Source of the DNA: an uncultured Oscillospiraceae bacterium
Lineage (GTDB): Bacteria > Bacillota > Clostridia > Oscillospirales > Oscillospiraceae
Length of the DNA: 64,000 bases
NCBI GenBank assembly: GCA_934589705.1
Contig: CAKTOH010000005.1
Span: 1-64,000 of the forward strand
Direction: 5' to 3'
Position 1 is the stretch's first letter, and each line of letters begins with the position of its first letter. Made by a program: the position numbers and the translations under genes. This document shows, piece by piece, positions 1 through 8,066 of this stretch. Below the pieces are notes generated by a model, which saw only the letters and a list, made by a program, of their open reading frames with translations, made no database searches and had not been told where the DNA came from.

Positions 1-96
1 CTTGCAATACGCAGAGTATTCCTGCAAAAAAATGGCTTCATCAGGCGGAAAATCCCTCGCCGTTGGTCATATTTCCGGTTTTCAGATAGGCCCTAA
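1..96 (-). repeat. Family C palindromic element, truncated by window edge
   Basis: These bases are the reverse complement of 45587-45686 with only a few mismatches, including the terminal sequence GGTTTTCAGATAG (77-89) that forms the end of the full-length copy at 45587-45753. The element continues beyond the left edge. Its outer end abuts the right end of a family B element (94-110), so the two families are joined here. No coding potential is apparent. Confidence 0.85.
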
Positions 97-110
97 TTGG
101 AGTTCAGTAT
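94..110 (+). repeat. Family B element, right end only
   Basis: The string TAATTGGAGTTCAGTAT at 94-110 is identical to the right end of the complete family B element at 42931-43098. Only the end is present; the rest appears to be replaced by the family C element on its left. It lies about 25 bases before the ribosome binding site of the small gene at 146. Confidence 0.7.
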
Positions 111-145
111 GAGGGCCGGAAAAATCAGCATATAAGGAAGATACT

Positions 146-250
146 ATGGCAAATCACTCGAAAACCGAAAACGTCCTGCGCGGCGCGGCAATCGGAATTG
201 CCAATCTTGCGGCGGTGCAGCTGCTGCGGCGGAAGAAGGCGGGGCAATGA
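146..250 (+). CDS. Small 34-residue protein of unknown function, coupled to apbE
   Basis: I do not recognise this product. It has an ATG start at 146, a good ribosome binding site (AAGGAAG, 134-140, five bases before the start) and 34 codons. It ends in TGA at 248-250, inside the four-base ATGA overlap with the apbE start. The peptide is basic at both ends, with a short hydrophobic stretch (about residues 14-26, GAAIGIANLAAVQ) followed by LLRRKK. It could be a small membrane-associated peptide. The ribosome binding site and the start/stop overlap argue that it is translated and that apbE is translationally coupled to it. It could alternatively be a leader peptide controlling apbE. No homology could be tested. 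Confidence 0.6.
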   Translation: MANHSKTENVLRGAAIGIANLAAVQLLRRKKAGQ

Positions 251-1260
251 GGCGTTGGATTGCGGCAGCTCTGACCGCTGTGCTGCTTCTTTCCGGCTGC
301 GCGGCCAATCAGCCGGAAAGCCGCCAGGCGGTGTATCTGGACGTGTTCGACACAGTGACCACCGTGGCGGCGGTGGGCATGGACGAGGCGGATTTTCAGC
401 AGGCGGCGGAGAAAATTCACGAGACGCTGCTGTTCTATCACCGCCTATTCGATATTTACAATGATTACGAAGGCCTGAACAACCTGAAAACCGTCAACGA
501 CCATGCGGGAATTGCGCCTGTGAAGGTGGACGGCGAGATCATCCGGCTGCTGCTGGACTGCCGGGACTATTATGAGCGGACGGATCATGCGGTGAACGTG
601 GCCATGGGCAGTGTGCTGAGGCTTTGGCATGAGGCCAGAACCCAGGCCTTGGATGACCCGGGAAGCGCCAATCTGCCAACGGACGCTGTCTTGCAGGCGG
701 CGGCCGAGCACTGCGGCTGGGATACCGTTCAGATCGATGAAGAGGCCTCTACGGTGTACCTGACCGATTCGGAGCAGAGCCTGGACGTGGGCGCGGTTGC
801 CAAGGGCTGGGCGGCGGGAAAAGCCGCGGCGCAGGCTCCAACGGGCTTTCTCATCAGCGTGGGCGGCAACGTCTGCGCCACCGGCCCCAAGCGTGAGGAC
901 ACTCCCTGGGTGGTAGGCATTGCCGATCCGGACGGGGGAGAGGGTTACCTGCGCACTCTGTACGACTGGGACAAGGCCATCGTCACCAGCGGGGACTACC
1001 AGCGGTATTTCGAGCTGGACGGGGTGCGGTATCACCATATCATTGATCCGACAACCCTGTATCCGGCGGCTCGTTTCCGGAGTGTGACGGTGGTCTGCAC
1101 CGATTCCGGCCTGGCGGACGCTCTGTCCACGGCTTTGTTTGTGCTGCCTCTGGAAGAGGGCAAGGCCCTGGCGGCAAAGGCCGGGGCGGAGGCCATGTGG
1201 CTGGATACCCAGGGAAATCTCAGCGAAACTGCCGGTTTTTCCGAGTATCTGGCGGAATAA
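247..1260 (+). CDS. apbE: FAD:protein FMN transferase, lipoprotein (ApbE family)
   Basis: The 337-residue product starts with a lipoprotein signal peptide ending in LLLSGCAA, so it should be anchored outside the membrane through Cys 18. ApbE enzymes transfer FMN from FAD to a threonine of target flavoproteins such as Rnf/Nqr subunits. Family hallmarks visible are LDVGAVAKGWAAG, the glycine-rich SVGGNV, AIVTSGDYQRYF and HHIIDPTT, in the usual order. The length fits the family. No flavinylated target gene is adjacent within the window. The start codon overlaps the stop of the small gene at 146-250. A family B fragment begins on the last base of its stop codon. Confidence 0.95.
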   Translation: MRRWIAAALTAVLLLSGCAANQPESRQAVYLDVFDTVTTVAAVGMDEADFQQAAEKIHETLLFYHRLFDIYNDYEGLNNLKTVNDHAGIAPVKVDGEIIRLLLDCRDYYERTDHAVNVAMGSVLRLWHEARTQALDDPGSANLPTDAVLQAAAEHCGWDTVQIDEEASTVYLTDSEQSLDVGAVAKGWAAGKAAAQAPTGFLISVGGNVCATGPKREDTPWVVGIADPDGGEGYLRTLYDWDKAIVTSGDYQRYFELDGVRYHHIIDPTTLYPAARFRSVTVVCTDSGLADALSTALFVLPLEEGKALAAKAGAEAMWLDTQGNLSETAGFSEYLAE

Positions 1261-1295
1261 TACTATTTCTTAGGGTCTATCTGAAAACGCGTATA
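1260..1295 (+). repeat. Composite family B fragment with family C terminal repeat
   Basis: ATACTATTTCTTAG starts on the last A of the apbE stop codon, as in the copies at 25901 and 42387, and CGTATA at 1290-1295 is the family B right-end motif seen there. Between them lie 19 bases (1270-1288) identical to the terminal inverted repeat of family C. This looks like a remnant left after element nesting. Confidence 0.65.
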
Positions 1296-1317
1296 AGCGC
1301 CAAAAGAAAAGAAAACG

Positions 1318-1347
1318 CCCCCCCGCGGCCAAAAGCCGCGCGGGGGG
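1318..1347. terminator. GC-rich hairpin after apbE
   Basis: CCCCCCCGCGGC pairs with GCCGCGCGGGGGG around a small loop. Only two T residues follow on the plus strand, while a long A-rich run precedes it. It is therefore a canonical intrinsic terminator only for minus-strand transcripts and a probable 3' end for apbE. Confidence 0.5.
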
Positions 1348-1401
1348 TTCTGCGTCAAATGTGTCAATTTTCCGTGACGGGAGGAAGATCGAAAATATTG
1401 G

Positions 1402-1562
1402 GGAAGCTCTGAATAAATCGTCTGCGGCTGGGTAGCGGATCTTTTGCCCCCAGTCTGCGGTTTGAAAAATGGGAAATACATACAGTATTCCTCCATTTTC
1501 CAAACCTTGCCTGAGAACAAAATCTCTCGCTCCCAGCTCTTGCCGATTTAATCAGAGCTTCC
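1402..1562 (+). repeat. Family A MITE-like element, full-length copy
   Basis: This 161-bp element is bounded by GGAAGCTCTGAATAAATCG and its near-perfect inverted copy CGATTTAATCAGAGCTTCC (18 of 19 positions). The same internal sequence, including GGGAAATACATACAGTATTC, recurs at 57126-57293. An internally deleted copy lies at 16196-16279. No open reading frame is credible, so it would be non-autonomous. Confidence 0.85.
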
Positions 1563-1585
1563 TTGGAAATTTTTGCAATTAGTGG

Positions 1586-1614
1586 TTGCAATCTGATTAC
1601 AGATATGTTACAAT
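1586..1614 (+). promoter_or_regulatory. Sigma-A promoter of the Ig-like surface protein gene
   Basis: TTGCAA (1586-1591), a 17-bp spacer and TACAAT (1609-1614) lie about 50 bases before the gene start. They fall immediately downstream of the family A element, so the promoter itself is not supplied by the element. Confidence 0.7.
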
Positions 1615-1665
1615 CAATGCAAATAGTTACGACTATTGTCGCAAGAAATAAAGGAGGCAAATTCT

Positions 1666-4600
1666 ATGAGCAAGCGTATCCTTTCCCTGCTTCTGGCGGT
1701 GGTTATGCTTCTGTCCGTGGTGCCCTTCCAGGCCCTGGCAGAGGACGAGCCCGAAGCCGAAGCAACTGTTGTTGAGGAGACCGAGGCACCTGTGATCCCT
1801 GAGACCACGGCCGCACCGGAAATCCCCGAGACTACCGAGGCCCCGGCGGTGCCGGAAACCACGGAAGCCCCGGCTCCCGAAACCACCGCTCCCGCCGCGG
1901 AGCCTACCGAGGCCCCTGTGACCGAGCCTACCGAGGTCACTGAGGCTCCTATGGAAGAGACTGAGGCCACCGAGGAGGCTACCGAGCCCACCGTGGCCCT
2001 GCTGGAGGAGGAGAATGCCAAGTACGCGGCATCCATCGGTTCCATCGTCACCACGCCCGACGCCAACGCGGACGAGACGGAGCGGGAGGTTCTGGCCGGT
2101 GAGTCTATCACCTTGACCGCTAAGGATCCCGACGACAAGAGCAAGGTCTTCCTGTGGAAGTTTGTCGATCCTGACGATGCGGGCTATGCCCGTCTGACCT
2201 CCGGCGGTATCCTGACCCCCTATCCCAAGGCGGTTCTGGAGCGCAGAAGTGTTTTCGTTCAGGCCTACAACCGCGACAATGAGGATGAAACCAGCGCGGA
2301 GATCGAGCTGATCCTGATTCCCCGGGTCTCCCGTGTCACCCTGGATGTGAACGGCGAGGACGGCACCAACAAGGAAGTCCTGGTCAACATCGACAAGGTC
2401 GGTGAGGCGGTCATCAACGCCGCCGTGGGCCCCAAGGACGCCCGTCCCGGCGTCAGCTGGACCGTCAACGGCAGCGAGTCCCTGTACATCAAGCCGGACA
2501 GCTCGGATGAATACTCCCTGAGCCTGGAGCATCGGGGCAAGATCGGCACCCTCACCGTCACCGCCACCGCTCTGGACGGCAGCGGCGTGAAGGCCAAGAC
2601 CACCATCCGCTTTGTCAAGCTGGCGACGGAAATCGAGATCCAGAACCTGCCCGAAGAGGACGAAAGCGGCACTCCCTTCATGATCGGCGGCACCAAGCGG
2701 ACCCTGACCACCAACCTGGCCACCGATAAGGGCCTGAGCGATCGGGGTGTCATCTGGCAGGTCATCGACGAGGACGCGGATCCTGACGAGGACGGCAACT
2801 ACCCCGATTCCAAGTACGCCACCATCGGTGAGAACAACGGCCTGCTGGTCACCAGCGCCGATATCACCGAGAAGCACGTCATCAAGGTGCTGGCCTGGGT
2901 GGCCGCTGACCTGGACGTGGAGCCCGCTGAGGCCACCATCGTCCTGTATCCCGGTGCCCGGGAGATCACGGCCAAGGCCGTGGGCCTGGAAGACAACATG
3001 AAGGTCGAGCTGACCGAGGGCACCGTGGAGCTGGAGGCGGAGATCAAGCCCCAGGACGCCATGCAGAACGTGACCTGGACAGTCAGCAATATCAAGCTGG
3101 CCTGCTTCGAGGAGGTCAACAGCGAGGGCAAGACGGTGGAAGTCGCCTCCGTCACCGATACTATGAACCCCACTTTGAAGCTGAAGGCCGCGGGTAATGT
3201 GCGCATTACCGCTGCCGCCAAGGACGGCTCCGGCAAGAAGGCCTATGTGAACCTGAAAATCACGGCCCCTGTCAATGAGCTTACCATCACCCCCATCATC
3301 GGCAAGGACGAGGATCCGGACGACCTGTTCCTGGCTTCCGGCAGCTCCATGAACCTGAAAGCCGAGGCCTGGACGGTTTACGATGAGAGTGATTCCGACA
3401 GCTGCCTGCTGGCTGAGAACCAGAAGGTCACCTGGAGCATCGGTGAGCTGAACGACAAGGGCAAGCTGGTGAAGACCTCCGCCGCTTCCGTCAGTGCCGC
3501 CGGTCGTGTGGCCGCTGGTACCGTAGAGGAGAACACCGTTGTTACCGTCAAGGCTGTGTCCGACGAGTCTACTGAGGATAACGAGATTTCCGATACCAAG
3601 AATATTACCATTACCCCCAAGCTGGCGCATACCTTCGCTGTGTTTGCCGATGGCGGCAAGTTCAGCGAGACCCAGGATCGGAAGCTGAGCGCCAACGAAC
3701 TGCTGGATGCGGCTACCGACTACCAGCTCTTAGGCAAATACTATGACCGTGGGGAAGGGGAGTACATGGATATTCCCGCGACGGACTGCAAATACGAGAG
3801 TTCCAACCCCAAGATCGCCAAGGTGGATAAATACGGCAACCTGACGACCGGCAAGAGCGGCTCCGCCAATATCTATGTCAGCTGGGTAGATAATGCCGAT
3901 GGTGCCCGGGTGCAGACCGTGAAGATCACCGTGAAGGTGCAGGCCCTGGTCAACGCCGTGGAAATCACCACGCCCAAGCAGACCAACGTGCGCAGCGGCA
4001 GCTCTCTGGCTCTGAAGGCCACTGCCTGGAACGACAAGTTCGCGGGCGTGAAGGCTGCCAACCAGAAGTTCACCTGGAGTGTGGTTGACCTGGACGAGGA
4101 TGGCACCGTAAAGGATTCCTCCGTGTACGCCACCATGTCCGGCAGCACTCTGCGGCCCAAGACCGTTACCGAGATGAAGACCGTTCGTGTGTTTGCCAAG
4201 TCCGCCGAGAACGGCATGACCACTTACATCGATATCGACATTCTGCCCAAGGCTGCCTGCCAGCTGACCTTGTCCTTCCGGGATATGGACGATGAGGAGC
4301 AGACCGGCACCGTGACCGTTCCCGTCAACCTGATGGATGCCAGCAACCTGAAATTGGATCTGTATCAGTCCATTGTCAGCGGCAACCTGGTCACTGTGAA
4401 TGACGAGAAGGATATCGGCCTGGATCATCCCCACGTCACCTGGAGCACCAGCAACAAGAAGATCGTTGAGATCGTGGGCGGCGTACCGGAGTTCAAGACC
4501 ACCGGTAAGGTGACTCTGACCGCCAAGTTCAGCGACAAGGCCAACAAGCAGTCCGCAACCGCCAAGATCACCCTGAACCTGGTCAACGGCGTAACGGATA

Positions 4601-5166
4601 TCAGCATTGCTCCCAAGGCTGCCGGCCAGGAGCTGGTTCTGGGCAGAAGTCTCAGCCTGATGGCTACCATCAAGGCGGACAACGACGGTACTCCCGTGGT
4701 TCCCACCAACCGGAATGTTGTCTGGGCCTTTGCCGACAGCGAATCCGCCAACTACGCCACCATCAACCCCAGAAGCGGTGTAGTGACGGCCAAGAAGGGT
4801 AAGGACATTGTTGGCAAGACCGTGACCGTGAAGGCCTATGCCGCTGACGGGTACGGCGCGGAGAGCAACGAACTCACGCTCACCATCTGCGCGCTGGCTG
4901 AGGAGGTCACCATCGACGGCTATAAGGACGGCGAAGTGATTCCGGTTCACGTCAGCGATAAGACGCTGGATCTGAGCGCGTCCGTGAATCCCAGCGATGC
5001 TTCTCAGAACGTGAAGTGGACCAGCAACAACACCAGCTATGCCTCCGTGAATCAGGACGGCGAGGTGACCATCAAGAAGGGCAACCGGAAGGTGAAGATC
5101 ACTGCCACTGCGACCGACGGTTCCGGCAAGAAGGCAAGCATCACCCTGGATATCAAGATCGATTGA
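1666..5166 (+). CDS. Large secreted Ig-like (Big2-type) repeat protein
   Basis: The 1166-residue protein begins with a signal peptide (MSKRILSLLLAVVMLL, cleavage near ALA-ED). A Pro/Thr/Glu-rich linker of about 80 residues made of TTEAP-like units follows. The rest is about ten beta-sandwich units of roughly 100 residues, recognisable from the recurring ends ATALDGSGVKAKTTI, AAAKDGSGKKAYVNL and ATATDGSGKKASITL. Such units occur in bacterial adhesins and surface proteins. I see no LPXTG motif, C-terminal membrane segment or SLH domain; the chain simply ends after the last unit, so its means of attachment is unclear. The ATG at 1666 is preferred over an upstream TTG because AAGGAGG sits at 1651-1657. 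The gene is monocistronic. Confidence 0.85.
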   Translation: MSKRILSLLLAVVMLLSVVPFQALAEDEPEAEATVVEETEAPVIPETTAAPEIPETTEAPAVPETTEAPAPETTAPAAEPTEAPVTEPTEVTEAPMEETEATEEATEPTVALLEEENAKYAASIGSIVTTPDANADETEREVLAGESITLTAKDPDDKSKVFLWKFVDPDDAGYARLTSGGILTPYPKAVLERRSVFVQAYNRDNEDETSAEIELILIPRVSRVTLDVNGEDGTNKEVLVNIDKVGEAVINAAVGPKDARPGVSWTVNGSESLYIKPDSSDEYSLSLEHRGKIGTLTVTATALDGSGVKAKTTIRFVKLATEIEIQNLPEEDESGTPFMIGGTKRTLTTNLATDKGLSDRGVIWQVIDEDADPDEDGNYPDSKYATIGENNGLLVTSADITEKHVIKVLAWVAADLDVEPAEATIVLYPGAREITAKAVGLEDNMKVELTEGTVELEAEIKPQDAMQNVTWTVSNIKLACFEEVNSEGKTVEVASVTDTMNPTLKLKAAGNVRITAAAKDGSGKKAYVNLKITAPVNELTITPIIGKDEDPDDLFLASGSSMNLKAEAWTVYDESDSDSCLLAENQKVTWSIGELNDKGKLVKTSAASVSAAGRVAAGTVEENTVVTVKAVSDESTEDNEISDTKNITITPKLAHTFAVFADGGKFSETQDRKLSANELLDAATDYQLLGKYYDRGEGEYMDIPATDCKYESSNPKIAKVDKYGNLTTGKSGSANIYVSWVDNADGARVQTVKITVKVQALVNAVEITTPKQTNVRSGSSLALKATAWNDKFAGVKAANQKFTWSVVDLDEDGTVKDSSVYATMSGSTLRPKTVTEMKTVRVFAKSAENGMTTYIDIDILPKAACQLTLSFRDMDDEEQTGTVTVPVNLMDASNLKLDLYQSIVSGNLVTVNDEKDIGLDHPHVTWSTSNKKIVEIVGGVPEFKTTGKVTLTAKFSDKANKQSATAKITLNLVNGVTDISIAPKAAGQELVLGRSLSLMATIKADNDGTPVVPTNRNVVWAFADSESANYATINPRSGVVTAKKGKDIVGKTVTVKAYAADGYGAESNELTLTICALAEEVTIDGYKDGEVIPVHVSDKTLDLSASVNPSDASQNVKWTSNNTSYASVNQDGEVTIKKGNRKVKITATATDGSGKKASITLDIKID

Positions 5167-5193
5167 TGACAGGAAAAGAGAGTATATAGCGTC

Positions 5194-5220
5194 CAGGCCC
5201 CCGGGTTCCCCGGGGGCCTG
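5194..5220 (+). terminator. Hairpin after the Ig-like protein gene
   Basis: CAGGCCCCCGG pairs with CCGGGGGCCTG around a short loop 28 bases after the stop codon. The following bases (AATGCGTTTA) give only a weak U-tract. Confidence 0.6.
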
Positions 5221-5327
5221 AATGCGTTTAGAGATGCTCCTTCAAATGCCTGGAAACAGTCAGGGAATGTATGTCATTGCACACCAGTGTGAGCTGAGTC
5301 GTGATTCTTCCAGACTCCAAAAAATGG

Positions 5328-5530
5328 GGTTGTCTCGTTAAGTGCCCCTATGGGTCAACATAGCCAAAATATACAATGTCATTGCGAACCATCCCGCAGG
5401 ATGGTGTGGCAATCCGCATCCTCATACGATATTTCAATTTAAGAACATTTTTAAGAGAAACGGATTGCCACGCCAGTGTGAGCACTGGCTCGCAATGACA
5501 TGCGTTATACGAGACTTTGTGCGGTCCTTT
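5328..5530. repeat. R1 paired hairpin repeat locus 1 (convergent gap)
   Basis: Two inverted ~38-bp units face each other: 5378-5416 (core ATTGCGAACCATCC/GGATGGTGTGGCAAT) and 5462-5499 (GGATTGCCACGCCAGTG/CACTGGCTCGCAATGAC). The left outer arm (5328-5377) is repeated in reverse complement at 36732-36785. The right outer arm contains TATAACGCATGTCATTGCGA in reverse complement, also found at 52001-52020. The gap 5167-5590 holds no gene; besides this repeat it has the two terminators. Confidence 0.85.
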
Positions 5531-5536
5531 TAGACT

Positions 5537-5572
5537 CAAAAAATGCCCCCGGGATCATCGATCCCGGGGGCA
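5537..5572 (-). terminator. Terminator of the amino acid ABC operon
   Basis: On the minus strand TGCCCCCGGGATC pairs with GATCCCGGGGGCA and is followed by a run of T residues. It lies just after the stop codon of the ATPase gene. Confidence 0.8.
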
Positions 5573-5590
5573 TAATACGATATACGCGCA

Positions 5591-6337
5591 TCAGAAGCTC
5601 TGCTGAGTACCGCGGATAAAGGCGCGGGTTTTCTCGCTCTTGGGATGGTCGAAAACCTCCTCGGGGGTACCCATTTCCTCGATCACCCCGTCGGCCATGT
5701 AGATGACCACGTCCGCAACGCTCTTGGCGAAATCCATCTCATGGGTCACTACGATCATGGTGTTGTCCTTGGATTTGAGCCCCCGGATGACCCGCAGAAC
5801 CTCGCCGGTGAGCTCCGGATCCAGAGCGGAGGTGGGCTCGTCAAAGCATAGCACCTGAGGGCTCAGAGCCAGGGCCCGGGCAATGGCCACCCGCTGCTGC
5901 TGACCGCCGGAGAGCTGATAGGGATAGCTGTCCTGCTTTTGCAGCAGACCCACCTGGTCAAGAAGCTTTAACGCCTTTTCCTTCAAGGCGCCCGGGTCGC
6001 CCTTCTTCAGAAGCCTGGGAGCCAGCATCACGTTTTCCAGCACGGTGTACTGGGGGAACAGGTTGAAATTCTGGAACACCAGGCCGAAATGAAGCCGGTT
6101 CTGCCGAATCTGTTCCTCCGTCAGGCTGCCGTCGTTGAGTAGCTTGCCATCCACCCGGATCTCGCCCTCGTCCGGAGTTTCCAGGAAATTCAGGCAGCGA
6201 AGCAGGGTGGTTTTGCCGCTGCCGGAGGAGCCGATGATAGCCAGCACCTGACCCTTTTCCAGAGAAAAGCTGACGCCTCTGAGCACGTCCACAGAGCCGA
6301 AGCCCTTTTTGATATTCTTTACTTCCAAAATTGCCAT
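5591..6337 (-). CDS. Polar amino acid ABC transporter, ATP-binding subunit
   Basis: The 248-residue ATPase energises import through the permease encoded just upstream. Walker A (GSSGSGKTT, about residue 37), the signature LSGGQQQRVAIARAL and Walker B with CFDEPTSALDPE are intact, followed by the switch histidine in VVTHEMDFA. The pattern LRCLNFLETPDEGEI after Walker A is typical of the GlnQ/HisP/ArtP group (PAAT family). It is the last gene of a three-gene operon (binding protein, permease, ATPase) and lies three bases after the permease stop codon. The specific amino acid cannot be read from this subunit. Confidence 0.93.
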   Translation of the reverse strand: MAILEVKNIKKGFGSVDVLRGVSFSLEKGQVLAIIGSSGSGKTTLLRCLNFLETPDEGEIRVDGKLLNDGSLTEEQIRQNRLHFGLVFQNFNLFPQYTVLENVMLAPRLLKKGDPGALKEKALKLLDQVGLLQKQDSYPYQLSGGQQQRVAIARALALSPQVLCFDEPTSALDPELTGEVLRVIRGLKSKDNTMIVVTHEMDFAKSVADVVIYMADGVIEEMGTPEEVFDHPKSEKTRAFIRGTQQSF

Positions 6338-6340
6338 GGC

Positions 6341-6982
6341 TCAACCTCTGAAATAGTTTAGTTTTTCTTCCAGCTTGCCGAAGAGAATGGTCAGAAGACC
6401 GTTGAAAATCAGGTAGAAGGCACCGGTGTAGAACAGAGGCCAGATGAGCCCCTTCTTGATAAAGGCCTCGCCTGCCCAGATGATTTCGTACACGCTGATG
6501 ATCCGAGCCAGGGAGGTGTCCTTCACCAGGGTGATGATCTCGTTGCTCATGGGAGCCAGAATCCGCTTGACCACCTGCAAAAGCACTACCTTGAAGAAAA
6601 TCTGGCTCTTCGTCATGCCCAACACCTGACCGGCCTCGTACTGACCCAGAGGGATGGACTCAATGCCGCCCCGGTAGATTTCGGAAAAATAGCAGGCGTA
6701 GTTGATGGCGAAGGCCACAATGGTGGCGGTGAACCGGGGCATGGCGGACATGCCGAACATCAGACCCGGCCCATAGAAAATGATGATCAGCTGAAGCATC
6801 AGGGGAGTGCCCCGGATAATCCAGACAAAGCACCGCACCAGACGGCGCAGGGGAGAGAATTTGCTCATGGAGCCGAAGCAGACCACAAGCCCCAGAGGGA
6901 TGGAAAACAGCAGGGTCAGGCAGAAAATTTCCAGGGATTTTCCGAACCCTACCAGAAGCTGCAAAGTAACCGGGAGGAACAT
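6341..6982 (-). CDS. Polar amino acid ABC transporter, permease subunit
   Basis: The 213-residue membrane protein is of the HisM/GlnP type. Several hydrophobic segments surround the EAA-type coupling loop (ESIPLGQYEAGQVLGMTKSQ region), which docks onto the ATPase. A typical N-terminal IIRGTPLMLQL motif is present. A single permease gene suggests a homodimeric channel. It lies between the binding protein gene (75-base gap containing a hairpin) and the ATPase gene (three-base gap). Substrate is unknown, though neighbours of this family usually import glutamine, cystine, arginine or similar. Confidence 0.92.
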   Translation of the reverse strand: MFLPVTLQLLVGFGKSLEIFCLTLLFSIPLGLVVCFGSMSKFSPLRRLVRCFVWIIRGTPLMLQLIIIFYGPGLMFGMSAMPRFTATIVAFAINYACYFSEIYRGGIESIPLGQYEAGQVLGMTKSQIFFKVVLLQVVKRILAPMSNEIITLVKDTSLARIISVYEIIWAGEAFIKKGLIWPLFYTGAFYLIFNGLLTILFGKLEEKLNYFRG

Positions 6983-7016
6983 AGCCTTACCTCTCTTTTT
7001 GGTAGTTTACTCAAGG

Positions 7017-7040
7017 AAGGGAGGGCGCGTGCCCTCCCTT
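7017..7040 (-). terminator. Intercistronic hairpin between binding protein and permease genes
   Basis: AAGGGAGGGC pairs with GCCCTCCCTT around a four-base loop. No T-run follows on the minus strand, so this is more likely an mRNA-stabilising or partial attenuation hairpin that would leave the upstream binding protein transcript more abundant than the rest of the operon. Confidence 0.6.
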
Positions 7041-7057
7041 AGGTGGATTGTGGGGAT

Positions 7058-7843
7058 TTAATCAGCCAGCGTCAGGCTGTACTTGTCGGCCAGAGTCTGG
7101 AGAGAGCCGTCGGCCTTCATCGCTTGCAGCAGCTCGTTGACCTTAGCGGTAACGTCGGAGCCCTTCCGGAAGCCGATGCCATATTCCTCGCTGGTCAGGC
7201 TGATGCCGGCGGCCAGGTCGGCGTAGCTGGTGCCCTCGCCGGTCATGGCGTTGGCCATGGTGATGTCGATGACGCAGGCGTCAGAGGTGCCGGCGGCGAC
7301 CTCCATCAGAGCCGCGGCCTGATCCTGGACAGCGATGATCTGATCCTCAGGAATGCCGATGCCCAGCACCGCTTCCTGACCGGCGGAGCCGTTCTCCACG
7401 GCGAAGGTCAGATCGCTGAGGGACTCGGGGGTGGTGTAGTTTGCCAGAGCGTCGGCCTTCATGACCAGCACCTGGGCATTGACCACATAGGCATCGGAGC
7501 AGTTGGTGTTCAGCTTGACCTCATCGGTGATGGTCATGCCGTTCCAGATGGCGTCGATGTTCTTGGTTTCCAGTTCGTAGAACTTCTTGCCCCAGTCACC
7601 CAGGACCAGGAACTCGCACTTGACGCCCAGCTTCTCGCAGACCTGCTCGGCAAGCTCCGCGTCGAAGCCCGTCCAGTTGCCGTTTTCGTCCTTGTAGTCC
7701 ATGGGTTCGTAGTCGGTGATGCCCACGATCATGGTGCCCTTCTTCTGAATGTACTTCAGGTCGGAGTCGGAGGAGGCGCCGCAGGCGGACAGGCAGGTCA
7801 AAGCCAGTACCAGAACCAGCAGCAGAGCAAACATCTTTTTCAT
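7058..7843 (-). CDS. Amino acid ABC transporter substrate-binding lipoprotein
   Basis: The 261-residue protein has a lipoprotein signal peptide (LTCLSACGA; lipid-modified Cys 21) and one SBP_bac_3-type periplasmic-binding fold. The opening KKGTMIVGITDYEPMDYKD and the GFDAELAEQVCEKLGV segment are typical of polar amino acid receptors. It would capture the amino acid outside the cell and deliver it to the permease encoded downstream. It is the first gene of the operon and has its own clear promoter. Ligand identity is not evident from the residues I can see. Confidence 0.92.
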   Translation of the reverse strand: MKKMFALLLVLVLALTCLSACGASSDSDLKYIQKKGTMIVGITDYEPMDYKDENGNWTGFDAELAEQVCEKLGVKCEFLVLGDWGKKFYELETKNIDAIWNGMTITDEVKLNTNCSDAYVVNAQVLVMKADALANYTTPESLSDLTFAVENGSAGQEAVLGIGIPEDQIIAVQDQAAALMEVAAGTSDACVIDITMANAMTGEGTSYADLAAGISLTSEEYGIGFRKGSDVTAKVNELLQAMKADGSLQTLADKYSLTLAD

Positions 7844-7910
7844 ATCATTTTCTTCCTTTCTTTGCCCCTAGGGAACGCGATCGTTACCCCTTGGGATCTC
7901 AACTGCCTGC

Positions 7911-7939
7911 ATTATACTTCATCACTTTAGAGAAGTAAA
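7911..7939 (-). promoter_or_regulatory. Promoter of the amino acid ABC operon with possible operator
   Basis: On the minus strand TTTACT, a 17-bp spacer and a perfect TATAAT precede the binding protein gene. An inverted repeat ACTTTA-6-TAAAGT overlaps the -35 element and could be a regulator site; that part is only a suggestion. Confidence 0.75.
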
Positions 7940-8019
7940 GTACTAAATTGCGGTTTTGCACATTTTTGGCACAGTGCATAAAGGAATGGAAAATATCGGA
8001 AAAGAATCCGGCAAGGTGC

Positions 8020-8050
8020 AAAAAGGGCTGCCGCAAAATTGCGGCAGCCC
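8020..8050 (-). terminator. Terminator of the cellobiose phosphorylase gene
   Basis: On the minus strand GGGCTGCCGC and GCGGCAGCCC form a strong stem followed by TTTTT, 16 bases after the stop codon. Confidence 0.9.
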
Positions 8051-8066
8051 CATTGGCAAAGGTTTT

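Noticed and set aside
1402..1562. Insertion sequence with transposase
   Set aside because: Family A (and B, C) elements are about 165 bases and have no credible reading frame; they can only be non-autonomous.
1633..3630. A 665-codon minus-strand open frame opposite the Ig-like protein
   Set aside because: Shadow of the repetitive gene on the other strand; no ribosome binding site or recognisable domain.
5378..5499. CRISPR array
   Set aside because: The R1 units are inverted pairs with variable spacing and hairpin stems, not direct repeats with regular spacers, and no cas gene is present.
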